8,935 nt of DNA from Campylobacterales bacterium (GTDB lineage Bacteria > Campylobacterota > Campylobacteria > Campylobacterales > Arcobacteraceae). The notes under the pieces are model-generated. The model did not search any database. It was not told the origin of the DNA and was given only the letters and a program-made list of their open reading frames with translations. Within the stretch, counting starts at the first letter, position 1. The number at the start of each line of letters is the position of its first letter. Where the stretch lies: the NCBI GenBank assembly GCA_019752775.1, contig JAIELU010000073.1:1-8935 (forward strand). Direction: 5' to 3'. The position numbers and the translations under genes are program-made. Shown in pieces: positions 1 through 5,511 of this stretch.

Positions 1-25
1 ATTTTATATTCAATAGATTTAAAAA

Positions 26-211
26 CTAAATAAAATATAATCCTGCCCCAATAATCAAAGCTAAAATTATTGTAATTACAACAGTTAAGACATTGTATGT
101 TTTATCACTAATATTCATCTTAGTTTCTAAGAAACCAACAATTTTAATTGCAGGATAAATCATAAATACTAAAAGAACACTAGTAAATACCAAAGTCATT
201 ATAATTTGCAT
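26..211 (-). CDS. Small two-helix membrane protein, unknown function
   Basis: A 61-residue protein that I do not recognise. Residues about 3-25 and 42-60 are strongly hydrophobic and read as two membrane helices, joined by a short polar stretch with several lysines (ETKMNISDKTYN). That makes a hairpin inner-membrane protein the simplest reading. The start is supported by an AGGA-like ribosome site (ATAGGATTTAAA before ATG). The ATG lies 8 bases after the stop of the Sel1-repeat gene on the same strand, so the two are almost certainly co-transcribed and perhaps translationally coupled. No catalytic motif is visible. A link to the Sel1 protein is suggested only by position. It is probably a real gene because of the good ribosome site and the tight spacing. 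Confidence 0.7.
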   Translation of the reverse strand: MQIIMTLVFTSVLLVFMIYPAIKIVGFLETKMNISDKTYNVLTVVITIILALIIGAGLYFI

Positions 212-219
212 TTTAAATC

Positions 220-840
220 CTATAACTCTTTTTCTAACTCAAATTGTTCCCATAAAGAAGCAGCTTTTTCATTTCCATTATCTTTTGCTTTTTTAATATA
301 CATTGCAGCTTTTTTCATATCTTTTGGAATACCTTGTCCTGACATATACATAAAGCCTAAATTTATTTGTGCATTTTCATCACCCAATAATGCAGCTTTT
401 TCATACCAAGAAGCTCCTGTTTCATTATTTATAGGAACTCCTATTCCGATTGTATACATATATCCTAAATTATAAGCAGCTTGTGGATTATCCAAAAGTG
501 CAGCTTCTGTAAAAAGTGCTATTGCTTTTTTATAATCTTTTGAAACACCTAAACCATTCATGTAATTATTTCCAAGTTGTGTCATTGCATAAGGATTTTT
601 TGCATCACTTGCAATTTGTAACCATTTTATTGATTCTGTTGTATCTTTTTTAACACCATCGCCATTATGATACATAATTGCTAAATTGTGTGCTGCTTGG
701 GAATTACCAGTATTCGCACTCTTTAAAAAATATTCATAGGCATTTTGATACTGTTTATTTTTGTAAAAATCAAGCCCTACATCATAGTCATTTCCAAATA
801 AAAAACTTACACAAGCCATTGAAAATAAGAATTTCTTCAT
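220..840 (-). CDS. Exported Sel1-repeat (SLR) protein
   Basis: A 206-residue protein with an N-terminal signal peptide (MKKFLFSMACVSFLFG, then NDYD), a TPR-like first unit (GLDFYKNKQYQNAYEYFLKSA) and about four Sel1-like repeats. The repeats carry the hallmark AAHNLAIMYHNGDGV, AMTQLGNNYMNGLGV, AAYNLGYMYTIGIGV and AQINLGFMYMSGQGI segments. Sel1 repeats form alpha-solenoids that act as protein-interaction scaffolds, and in Campylobacterota such exported proteins are common (the Hcp family is the cysteine-rich version). This one lacks the regular paired cysteines of Hcp proteins. The frame is open up to 909, but I chose the ATG at 840 (or the adjacent one at 843) because AAGGA sits just upstream and the signal peptide begins there. 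It is followed at 8 bases by a small membrane protein gene. The specific partner is unknown. Confidence 0.85.
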   Translation of the reverse strand: MKKFLFSMACVSFLFGNDYDVGLDFYKNKQYQNAYEYFLKSANTGNSQAAHNLAIMYHNGDGVKKDTTESIKWLQIASDAKNPYAMTQLGNNYMNGLGVSKDYKKAIALFTEAALLDNPQAAYNLGYMYTIGIGVPINNETGASWYEKAALLGDENAQINLGFMYMSGQGIPKDMKKAAMYIKKAKDNGNEKAASLWEQFELEKEL

Positions 841-868
841 CATCTTTTCCTTAATAAATATATATCTT

Positions 869-909
869 ATTTTACCTATTTTTATTAATAATTTATTGAC
901 ACCAATCAA
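869..909 (-). promoter_or_regulatory. Possible minus-strand promoter sharing the FNR-type box
   Basis: On the minus strand a TAAAAT hexamer (874-869) lies 28.5 bp from the centre of the palindrome at 896-909. This is one base off the spacing seen at the other boxes in the window. It could give the Sel1-repeat gene the same control as the divergent cytochrome operon. The match is weak in such AT-rich DNA, so I treat it as a possibility only. Confidence 0.3.
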
Positions 910-937
910 TCCTTTAGATTTTTCTTTATGTTAAGAT
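896..937 (+). promoter_or_regulatory. FNR/NNR-type box and class II promoter of cytochrome-nirJFE operon
   Basis: The 14-mer TTGACACCAATCAA (896-909) differs at one position from the FNR consensus TTGAT-N4-ATCAA. A -10-like TAAGAT lies at 932-937, so a transcript starting near 944 would have the box centred at -41.5, the class II activation position. No good -35 element is visible, as expected for an activator-dependent promoter. The predicted leader is about 22 bases and contains AAGGAG (954-959) ahead of the ATG at 966. The likely regulator is the Crp/Fnr protein encoded at 4281-4913, which has the matching recognition-helix motif. Confidence 0.65.
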
Positions 938-965
938 TTATCTATATCAAAAAAAGGAGTACAAC

Positions 966-1292
966 ATGAGTATTAAGTATAAAATACCTCTTGTACTAAT
1001 ATTTTCTTTTAATCTTTTAAATGCTTCATCATTAGATGGAGAGAAAATATTTAAACAATATTGTTGGGGCTGTCATCACGAGACTTCAGTTGCTTTTGGT
1101 CCATCATTTGAACAAATAGCAGATAAAAGAACTGTTGGAGAGATTCAAGGACATATACTTGCCCCTAAATCAATGTACAAACAATTAGGTTATAAAAGAT
1201 CAGTAATGCCTAGCTTTAAAGATGAATTATCACAAGAGCAACTAGACGCTATTACAGATTTTATACTATCATACAAATCAAAAAAGGATTAG
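966..1292 (+). CDS. Periplasmic class I c-type cytochrome (NirC/NirM-like)
   Basis: A 108-residue exported monoheme cytochrome. A signal peptide (about residues 1-20, ending in LLNA) is followed by the heme-binding motif CWGCH (C33, C36, H37). A likely distal methionine ligand is M81 in the RSVMPSF segment, and the C-terminal helix EQLDAITDFILSYK is typical of class I cytochromes. AAGGAG ends 6 bases before the ATG. It is the first gene of an operon with nirJ-, nirF- and nirE-like genes, 4 bases from the next one. In pseudomonads and Paracoccus, small cytochromes in nir operons (NirC, NirM) donate electrons to NirS or take part in heme d1 maturation. That is the likely role here, inferred from position. 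Sequence alone does not separate NirC from a general c551-type carrier. Confidence 0.85.
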   Translation: MSIKYKIPLVLIFSFNLLNASSLDGEKIFKQYCWGCHHETSVAFGPSFEQIADKRTVGEIQGHILAPKSMYKQLGYKRSVMPSFKDELSQEQLDAITDFILSYKSKKD

Positions 1293-1296
1293 GAAA

Positions 1297-2418
1297 ATGT
1301 TTAGATTATCAAATTTGATTAAATCAACTCTCGAAAATCAAAAATCAAGAACATTAGATGGTTCTATTATGATATGGAATTTTACAAATAGATGTAATTT
1401 ACTTTGCCATCACTGTTATAGCAAAGCTGATGCAAATGAAAAAGATACACTAACTTTTGAAGAAATTGAACAAACAATTTCAAAACTCAAAGCTGGTGGT
1501 GTAAATTTTGTTATCTTTTCAGGTGGAGAACCACTGTTAAGAAAAGATATTTTTGATATTGCTAAAGTTATGAAAGAATATAATATAATGACATATTTAT
1601 CTACTAATGGAATTTATGTAAGTCCTAAAAATGTAGAACAGATTATAGAAACTTTTAATTATATTGGTATTTCAATAGATGGAATTGAAGAAATACATGA
1701 CCAATTTAGAGGTCAAAAAGGTGCTTATAAAAAATCTATTGAGGCTATAAAATTAATTCAAGAGCATGGTGGAAATGCTGGTATTAGATTTACTATCACA
1801 AAAGAGACACAAGATAGTTTTTATGCTATGTTTGATTTATGTGAAGAATTAAAAGTTGATAAACTATATATTTCTCACCTTGTTTATTCAGGTCGTGGAA
1901 AAGATAATCTTGAAATTGATATCTCAAAAGAGCAAAGAAAAAAATATGTTGAATTTATTATTGATAAAGCATTTGAATATTATAAAAATGGAAATAATAT
2001 TGATTTAGTAACTGGAAATATGGAAATGGATGCAATTATGCTTTTAGATAGATTCAAAAAAGAGTATCCAAAATTTGTAGAAACATTAGAACAAAAACTA
2101 AAAGCTTGGGGTGGAAACTCTGCAGGGCATAGACTTGGAAATATGGATTGGGCAGGAAATGTAAAACCAGATCCATTTTTTCCATTTGTTGTTGGAAATT
2201 ATTTAGAAACACCTTTTGATGAGATTTGGACTTCTACATCAAATGAGATCTTAAATAAACTGAGAAAACATCCAAGACAAATAAAAGGAAGATGTGAAGA
2301 GTGCAAATACATTGAAATTTGTAATGGTGGTTCACGTTCACGGGCATATGCGATTAGTGGAGATTTGTGGGAAGAAGATCCATCATGTTATTTAACTTTA
2401 GAAGAAACTAGGAGATAG
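1297..2418 (+). CDS. nirJ: NirJ-like radical SAM/SPASM heme d1 biosynthesis protein
   Basis: A 373-residue cytoplasmic radical S-adenosylmethionine enzyme. The 4Fe-4S cluster motif C-x3-C-x2-C is at C33, C37 and C40 (NRCNLLCHHCYS), the GGEP SAM-binding motif at 76-79, and a C-terminal SPASM/twitch-type cysteine set at C333, C336, C342 and C364 (spacing 2, 5, 21) would hold an auxiliary cluster. NirJ acts on 12,18-didecarboxysiroheme and removes the propionates of rings A and B on the way to heme d1. Related families include AhbC/AhbD (siroheme-dependent heme synthesis) and PqqE-like peptide-modifying enzymes. The neighbours nirF-like, SUMT and the siroheme decarboxylase favour NirJ. The start is supported by AAGGA (1284-1288) inside the end of the cytochrome gene. 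The next gene begins 3 bases after the stop. Confidence 0.88.
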   Translation: MFRLSNLIKSTLENQKSRTLDGSIMIWNFTNRCNLLCHHCYSKADANEKDTLTFEEIEQTISKLKAGGVNFVIFSGGEPLLRKDIFDIAKVMKEYNIMTYLSTNGIYVSPKNVEQIIETFNYIGISIDGIEEIHDQFRGQKGAYKKSIEAIKLIQEHGGNAGIRFTITKETQDSFYAMFDLCEELKVDKLYISHLVYSGRGKDNLEIDISKEQRKKYVEFIIDKAFEYYKNGNNIDLVTGNMEMDAIMLLDRFKKEYPKFVETLEQKLKAWGGNSAGHRLGNMDWAGNVKPDPFFPFVVGNYLETPFDEIWTSTSNEILNKLRKHPRQIKGRCEECKYIEICNGGSRSRAYAISGDLWEEDPSCYLTLEETRR

Positions 2419-2421
2419 GAA

Positions 2422-3516
2422 ATGAAATTATTAAATTTATTGCTAATTGCAAGTATTGCTAGTAGCTGGGTTTGTGCAAAAGAGAAATTTTTCGTAGTTG
2501 AAAGGGAAAGTGAATCATTAGCAACAATCTATAATGGTGTTAAAAGAACAAATATAGAAGGTATGCATAACATGAATCATGGTGTTGTGAAATTTGATGG
2601 AAAAGATGGTTATGTAATTTCAAGAGATGGATTCGTAGTAAAATTTGACCCTGAATCTGAAAAAATTCTAGCAGAATATAAAACTTCAAAATCAGCAATT
2701 GGTTTTGTAATTGGTGCAAACTATGTTGCAGTTGCTAACTATGATGATAAAAGTGTTGATATTCTAGATAGAGATTTAAAACCTTTAGAAAAAATACAAA
2801 CTGGTTCAAAAAATGTAGGAATTAAAATATATGAAAATTATCTTATATTCTCACAAATGGAAAATGATACAATTTCAGTTTTCAAAGATATGAATGAAGG
2901 GAAAAACAAACCAAACTTTAAATTATTTAAAGAATTTAAAGATGCAGGTGAACTTCCTTTTGATGCTATGATAAAAGATGAAAAATATATAGTTGGATTT
3001 TTTACTTCAAAACATTTCGGAGTTGTTGACTTAAAGAAAATGGAATATAAAAAGATTGATGTTTTCTTAGATGAAAACAGACAAATGGTTTTAAAAGTTC
3101 CTCATTTTGGATTTTGGTCAATTGGTGGAGATAAAATATTTGTTCCAGCAGTTGGTGATAATAAAGTAATGGTTTATGATAATGATTTTAAATTTGTAAA
3201 AAATATTCAAACTCAAGGATTACCTGTATTTACAAGTTTAAGTCCTGATAACAAATATTTGGCAGTTACATATTCAGGAAAAGATTTCCCAACTATTCAA
3301 ATAATTGATACAACTACTTTAGAAATTATTCATACATTTAATTTTGATGGAAAAGTATTGCATGTTAGATGGTCAGAAAATTCTCCACAACTTTATGTAT
3401 CTGTAAATGATACTAATAAAATCGCAGTTATACACACAAAAGAATGGTTTTTAAATAGAGAAATATTTAATGTTAAAAAACCTTCAGGAATATTTATATA
3501 TGAGGATGGAAAATAA
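2422..3516 (+). CDS. nirF: NirF-like periplasmic heme d1 biosynthesis protein
   Basis: A 364-residue exported protein whose repeated beta-strand units (GYVISRDGFVVKFDPES, YVAVANYDDKSVDILDRDL, KIFVPAVGDNKVMVYDND, YLAVTYSGKDFPTIQIIDT, QLYVSVNDTNKIAVI) indicate the eight-bladed-propeller fold of NirF, NirN and the d1 domain of NirS. It has no c-type CXXCH, which separates it from NirN and NirS. NirF binds a late intermediate in the periplasm; its exact reaction is not settled. The signal peptide is residues 1-19 (VCA, then KEKFF). Cys18 is present, but SWVC is a poor lipobox, so a soluble periplasmic protein is more likely than a lipoprotein. H49 and H53 (MHNMNHGVV) are candidate heme-contacting histidines. 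AGGAG (2410-2414) precedes the ATG by 7 bases. Confidence 0.85.
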   Translation: MKLLNLLLIASIASSWVCAKEKFFVVERESESLATIYNGVKRTNIEGMHNMNHGVVKFDGKDGYVISRDGFVVKFDPESEKILAEYKTSKSAIGFVIGANYVAVANYDDKSVDILDRDLKPLEKIQTGSKNVGIKIYENYLIFSQMENDTISVFKDMNEGKNKPNFKLFKEFKDAGELPFDAMIKDEKYIVGFFTSKHFGVVDLKKMEYKKIDVFLDENRQMVLKVPHFGFWSIGGDKIFVPAVGDNKVMVYDNDFKFVKNIQTQGLPVFTSLSPDNKYLAVTYSGKDFPTIQIIDTTTLEIIHTFNFDGKVLHVRWSENSPQLYVSVNDTNKIAVIHTKEWFLNREIFNVKKPSGIFIYEDGK

Positions 3517-3518
3517 TT

Positions 3519-4250
3519 ATGGCAAAAGTATATTTAACGGGAGCTGGTCCTGGAGATATGGAGTTAATGACTTTAAAGGCTGCACGAGTAGTAAAAGAAG
3601 CTGATATAATCATCTATGATAGACTTGCAAATCCAGGAATTCTTGAAATGGCAAAAGATGGCTGTGAAATGATTTATGTGGGAAAACAAGATGGAAAACA
3701 TTCTGTTCCACAAGATGAAATAAATGAAATCATTTATCAAGCTGCGTTAAAATATGAAAATGTTGTAAGATTAAAAGGTGGTGACCCTTTTGTATTTGGA
3801 AGAGGAGGAGAAGAAGCTATTTATCTTTTTGACAGAGATATAAAGTTTGAGATAATTCCAGGTATTAGCTCATCGGTTGCAGTTCCAGCGTATGCAGGAA
3901 TTCCTGTAACTCATAGAGGAATCACTACATCATTTAGAGTAGTAACAGGACATGAAACACCAAAGAAAAAAATATCACAAATAGAGTGGCAAACTTTCTT
4001 AAATGATGAAACAATCGTATTCTTAATGGGATTCCATAATATTAAACTAATCACTAGAAAACTTATGAATCTTGGGAAAAGAAGAGATTATCCATGTGCT
4101 GTAATTTCAAAAGGAAGTACTCCTGAACAAGAAGTTATGGTTGGAACTTTAGAAACAATAGTTGAGCTTTCAAAAGATATGCCAACGCCTGCTATCATCG
4201 TTATTGGAGAGGTTGTAACTTTAAGGGATAAGATTAAGTGGTTTAAATAA
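3519..4250 (+). CDS. nirE: Uroporphyrinogen-III C-methyltransferase (SUMT, NirE/CobA type)
   Basis: A 243-residue single-domain SUMT. It methylates uroporphyrinogen III at C2 and C7 with two S-adenosylmethionine molecules to give precorrin-2, the entry point to siroheme and heme d1. Family motifs are all present: GAGPGD (8-13), RLKGGDPFVFGRGGEE (84-99), PGISSS (114-119) and PAYAGIPVTHRG (123-134). There is no CysG-like dehydrogenase/ferrochelatase domain, so oxidation and iron insertion must be done by another protein outside the window. Its place as last gene of the operon, 2 bases after the nirF-like gene, favours the dedicated NirE role over a cobalamin CobA, but sequence alone cannot separate these. 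A GAGG/GGA ribosome site lies in the end of the preceding gene. Confidence 0.92.
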   Translation: MAKVYLTGAGPGDMELMTLKAARVVKEADIIIYDRLANPGILEMAKDGCEMIYVGKQDGKHSVPQDEINEIIYQAALKYENVVRLKGGDPFVFGRGGEEAIYLFDRDIKFEIIPGISSSVAVPAYAGIPVTHRGITTSFRVVTGHETPKKKISQIEWQTFLNDETIVFLMGFHNIKLITRKLMNLGKRRDYPCAVISKGSTPEQEVMVGTLETIVELSKDMPTPAIIVIGEVVTLRDKIKWFK

Positions 4251-4260
4251 CCACTTAATC
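4232..4260. terminator. Hairpin between convergent genes, possible terminator without U-tract
   Basis: A perfect 10-bp stem pairs GATTAAGTGG (4232-4241) with CCACTTAATC (4251-4260) around a 9-base loop that contains the stop codon of the methyltransferase gene. It lies between the convergent ends of the nirE-like and regulator genes, where a terminator is expected. There is no T-run after the stem on either strand (AAAAAG follows on the plus strand), so it is not a classic intrinsic terminator. It may protect the mRNA 3' end or work weakly in both directions. Confidence 0.5.
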
Positions 4261-4280
4261 AAAAAGTGTTATATAAAGTC

Positions 4281-4913
4281 TTATAAAAATAAAGCGCTTA
4301 ATCGCTCTTTATCTACTGTTTTCTTTTTATTATCTATTAATCCATCATTTTTAAATACTCTTAACATTCTTGAAAGCGTCTCAGGTGAGATATTTAGAAT
4401 TTCTGCAACAATAATATTTTTTGTGTTAAAAAACTCTTCTGAGTGGTCGCATAGGTATTTTGCTATTCTTTCTTTTGAATCTAAAACAACATGCAAAGAT
4501 ACTATATTTTCTAGGTTTCTTATTTTTTTTATCAAAGAAGTTTGAATCAAAAAAGATAAATTTGGGTCTGAATAAATTATATCTTTTAAACTTACAAAAT
4601 CAATTCTCAATACTTCTGTATCTGTAAAAGATTGCGCAGTTGCTGGATATGGAATTTGTTCAAAATTTGCAACTTCTGCTATTAGTTCATTTGAGTGAAA
4701 ATATTTTAAAAGTATCTCTTTATCATTTGATGAAGTTTTATAAAGTTTTACAATACCTTTTTTTAATAAAAAAAGATACTTTGGATCATCTCCTTCATAA
4801 AATAAAACATTGTCTTTTGATAATTTTAAAAAAGTAGTAAATTCACCTATTCTGTCTAAAGTATTATCACATAAGTCTTTAAATAAATATATCTCTTTTA
4901 ACTTATTTTTCAT
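4281..4913 (-). CDS. Crp/Fnr-family regulator, probable NO/nitrogen-oxide-responsive activator
   Basis: A 210-residue transcription factor with an N-terminal cyclic-nucleotide-binding-like beta-roll (about 8-110), a dimerisation helix (about 115-145) and a C-terminal winged helix (about 147-208). The recognition helix ISPETLSRMLRVFKNDGLI has E178, S181 and R182, the E-x-x-S-R pattern that lets FNR read TTGAT half-sites. TTGAT-type boxes occur at four places in this window. It has only two cysteines (C15, C155), so it lacks the N-terminal four-cysteine iron-sulfur site of FNR and fits the DNR/NNR/NssR type better. The signal (NO through heme, or another) is inferred. CTCCT on the plus strand (4919-4923) gives an AGGAG ribosome site 5 bases from the ATG. 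A box overlapping its promoter suggests autoregulation. Confidence 0.88.
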   Translation of the reverse strand: MKNKLKEIYLFKDLCDNTLDRIGEFTTFLKLSKDNVLFYEGDDPKYLFLLKKGIVKLYKTSSNDKEILLKYFHSNELIAEVANFEQIPYPATAQSFTDTEVLRIDFVSLKDIIYSDPNLSFLIQTSLIKKIRNLENIVSLHVVLDSKERIAKYLCDHSEEFFNTKNIIVAEILNISPETLSRMLRVFKNDGLIDNKKKTVDKERLSALFL

Positions 4914-4935
4914 ATAAACTCCTAATCTTTAACTA

Positions 4936-4949
4936 TAGATTATAATCAA
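4936..4949 (-). promoter_or_regulatory. FNR-type box overlapping the regulator's promoter
   Basis: Read on the minus strand, TTGATTATAATCTA differs at one base from TTGAT-N4-ATCAA. It contains a perfect TATAAT (4944-4939) that is well placed as the regulator gene's -10 element; another TATAAT lies at 4961-4956. Its centre is about 29 bp from the start codon, so it cannot act as a -41.5 activator site. A bound regulator would block RNA polymerase, which suggests negative autoregulation. AT-rich chance matches are possible. Confidence 0.5.
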
Positions 4950-4989
4950 TAAATAATTATAACCCACTGTCTACTCTAATTTTAGTCAC

Positions 4990-5364
4990 TTAAAAGCTAA
5001 AATAACTTTTAACCCAGTCTAATTCTTCTTTTGTTTTTAACTCTATTCTTTGTACTTCATTTTTATCTTTATCCAAAATTATTAAAGTGTTATTTTCTAA
5101 TTTTAAAAAATCTTCACCCCATAATTTTTCAAGTTGCTCTAGTCTTAAAAACAAATCTTTTGCTGGTGGCTTTTCTTTTATTCCTGTTTCATTACTTACA
5201 ATTGAATATCCACCTACTCTTTTCTCTAAAGTATAAGGCATATGTTTTTGTAAAACAGCATAAACTCTTTCATTTTTTGGTGTTGGCATTCCTTCTTTTA
5301 AAGCCATAATTCCTAAAAACATAAACATTGCAAAAAATGCAAATAATAACAATTTCTTTTTCAT
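4990..5364 (-). CDS. Membrane-anchored periplasmic protein of unknown function, in putative nir regulon
   Basis: A 124-residue protein that I do not recognise. Residues about 4-21 (LLLFAFFAMFMFLGIMAL after MKKK) form a signal anchor or uncleaved signal peptide. The remaining 100 residues are hydrophilic, with no cysteine, and should lie in the periplasm. The C-terminal part (NNTLIILDKDKNEVQRIELKTKEELDWVKSYF) looks like a small beta-plus-helix domain. AAGGA (minus strand 5375-5371) lies 6 bases before the ATG. Its promoter has its own FNR-type box at the same geometry as the two nir operons, and the next gene downstream on the same strand (76 bases away) is the Crp/Fnr regulator. Position and control tie it to heme d1 or nitrite reduction, but no biochemical role can be read from the sequence. 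Confidence 0.8.
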   Translation of the reverse strand: MKKKLLLFAFFAMFMFLGIMALKEGMPTPKNERVYAVLQKHMPYTLEKRVGGYSIVSNETGIKEKPPAKDLFLRLEQLEKLWGEDFLKLENNTLIILDKDKNEVQRIELKTKEELDWVKSYFSF

Positions 5365-5390
5365 TTTTTTTCCTTCATAATACTAAATTT

Positions 5391-5432
5391 ATTATATTTA
5401 AATTAAAAAATAAAACTCTTAATTCATATCAA
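5391..5432 (-). promoter_or_regulatory. FNR-type box and class II promoter of the 124-residue protein gene
   Basis: On the minus strand TTGATATGAATTAA (5432-5419) has one mismatch to TTGAT-N4-ATCAA. A perfect TATAAT -10 lies at 5396-5391, exactly 29.5 bp from the box centre, so a start near 5384 puts the box at -41.5. The leader would be about 20 bases and includes the AAGGA ribosome site. The neighbouring box at 5442-5455 would be at -64.5 for this promoter. Readthrough could also reach the regulator gene. Confidence 0.6.
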
Positions 5433-5441
5433 GTAATTTAG

Positions 5442-5483
5442 TTGTTTTAAATCAATGCATAAATAAGTTTTAGTTGTTATACT
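5442..5483 (+). promoter_or_regulatory. FNR-type box and class II promoter of nirDHLG operon
   Basis: TTGTTTTAAATCAA (5442-5455) has one mismatch to TTGAT-N4-ATCAA. TATACT (5478-5483) is a strong -10 match, again 29.5 bp from the box centre. A transcript start near 5490 puts the box at -41.5 and gives a 22-base leader with AGGGG (5499-5503) before the ATG at 5512. The spacing equals that of the cytochrome-nirJFE promoter, which supports a shared activator. Confidence 0.65.
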
Positions 5484-5511
5484 TTTTGAAATTTTATTAG
5501 GGGCAGAAAAA

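Noticed and set aside
206..475. Open frame of 89 codons on the plus strand
   Set aside because: It lies fully opposite the Sel1-repeat gene, whose repeats are convincing; the plus-strand product shows no domain and no ribosome site.
841..909. Longer start for the Sel1-repeat protein at 909
   Set aside because: It would put 23 extra residues before a normal signal peptide and overlap the FNR-type box; the ribosome site fits the ATG at 840 or 843.
4640..4837. Open frame of 65 codons on the plus strand
   Set aside because: It is opposite the Crp/Fnr gene and its product is low-complexity hydrophobic sequence from reversed AT-rich codons.
5031..5309. Open frame of 92 codons on the plus strand
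   Set aside because: It is opposite the 124-residue gene, which has a signal anchor, a good ribosome site and a promoter; the plus frame looks like a shadow.
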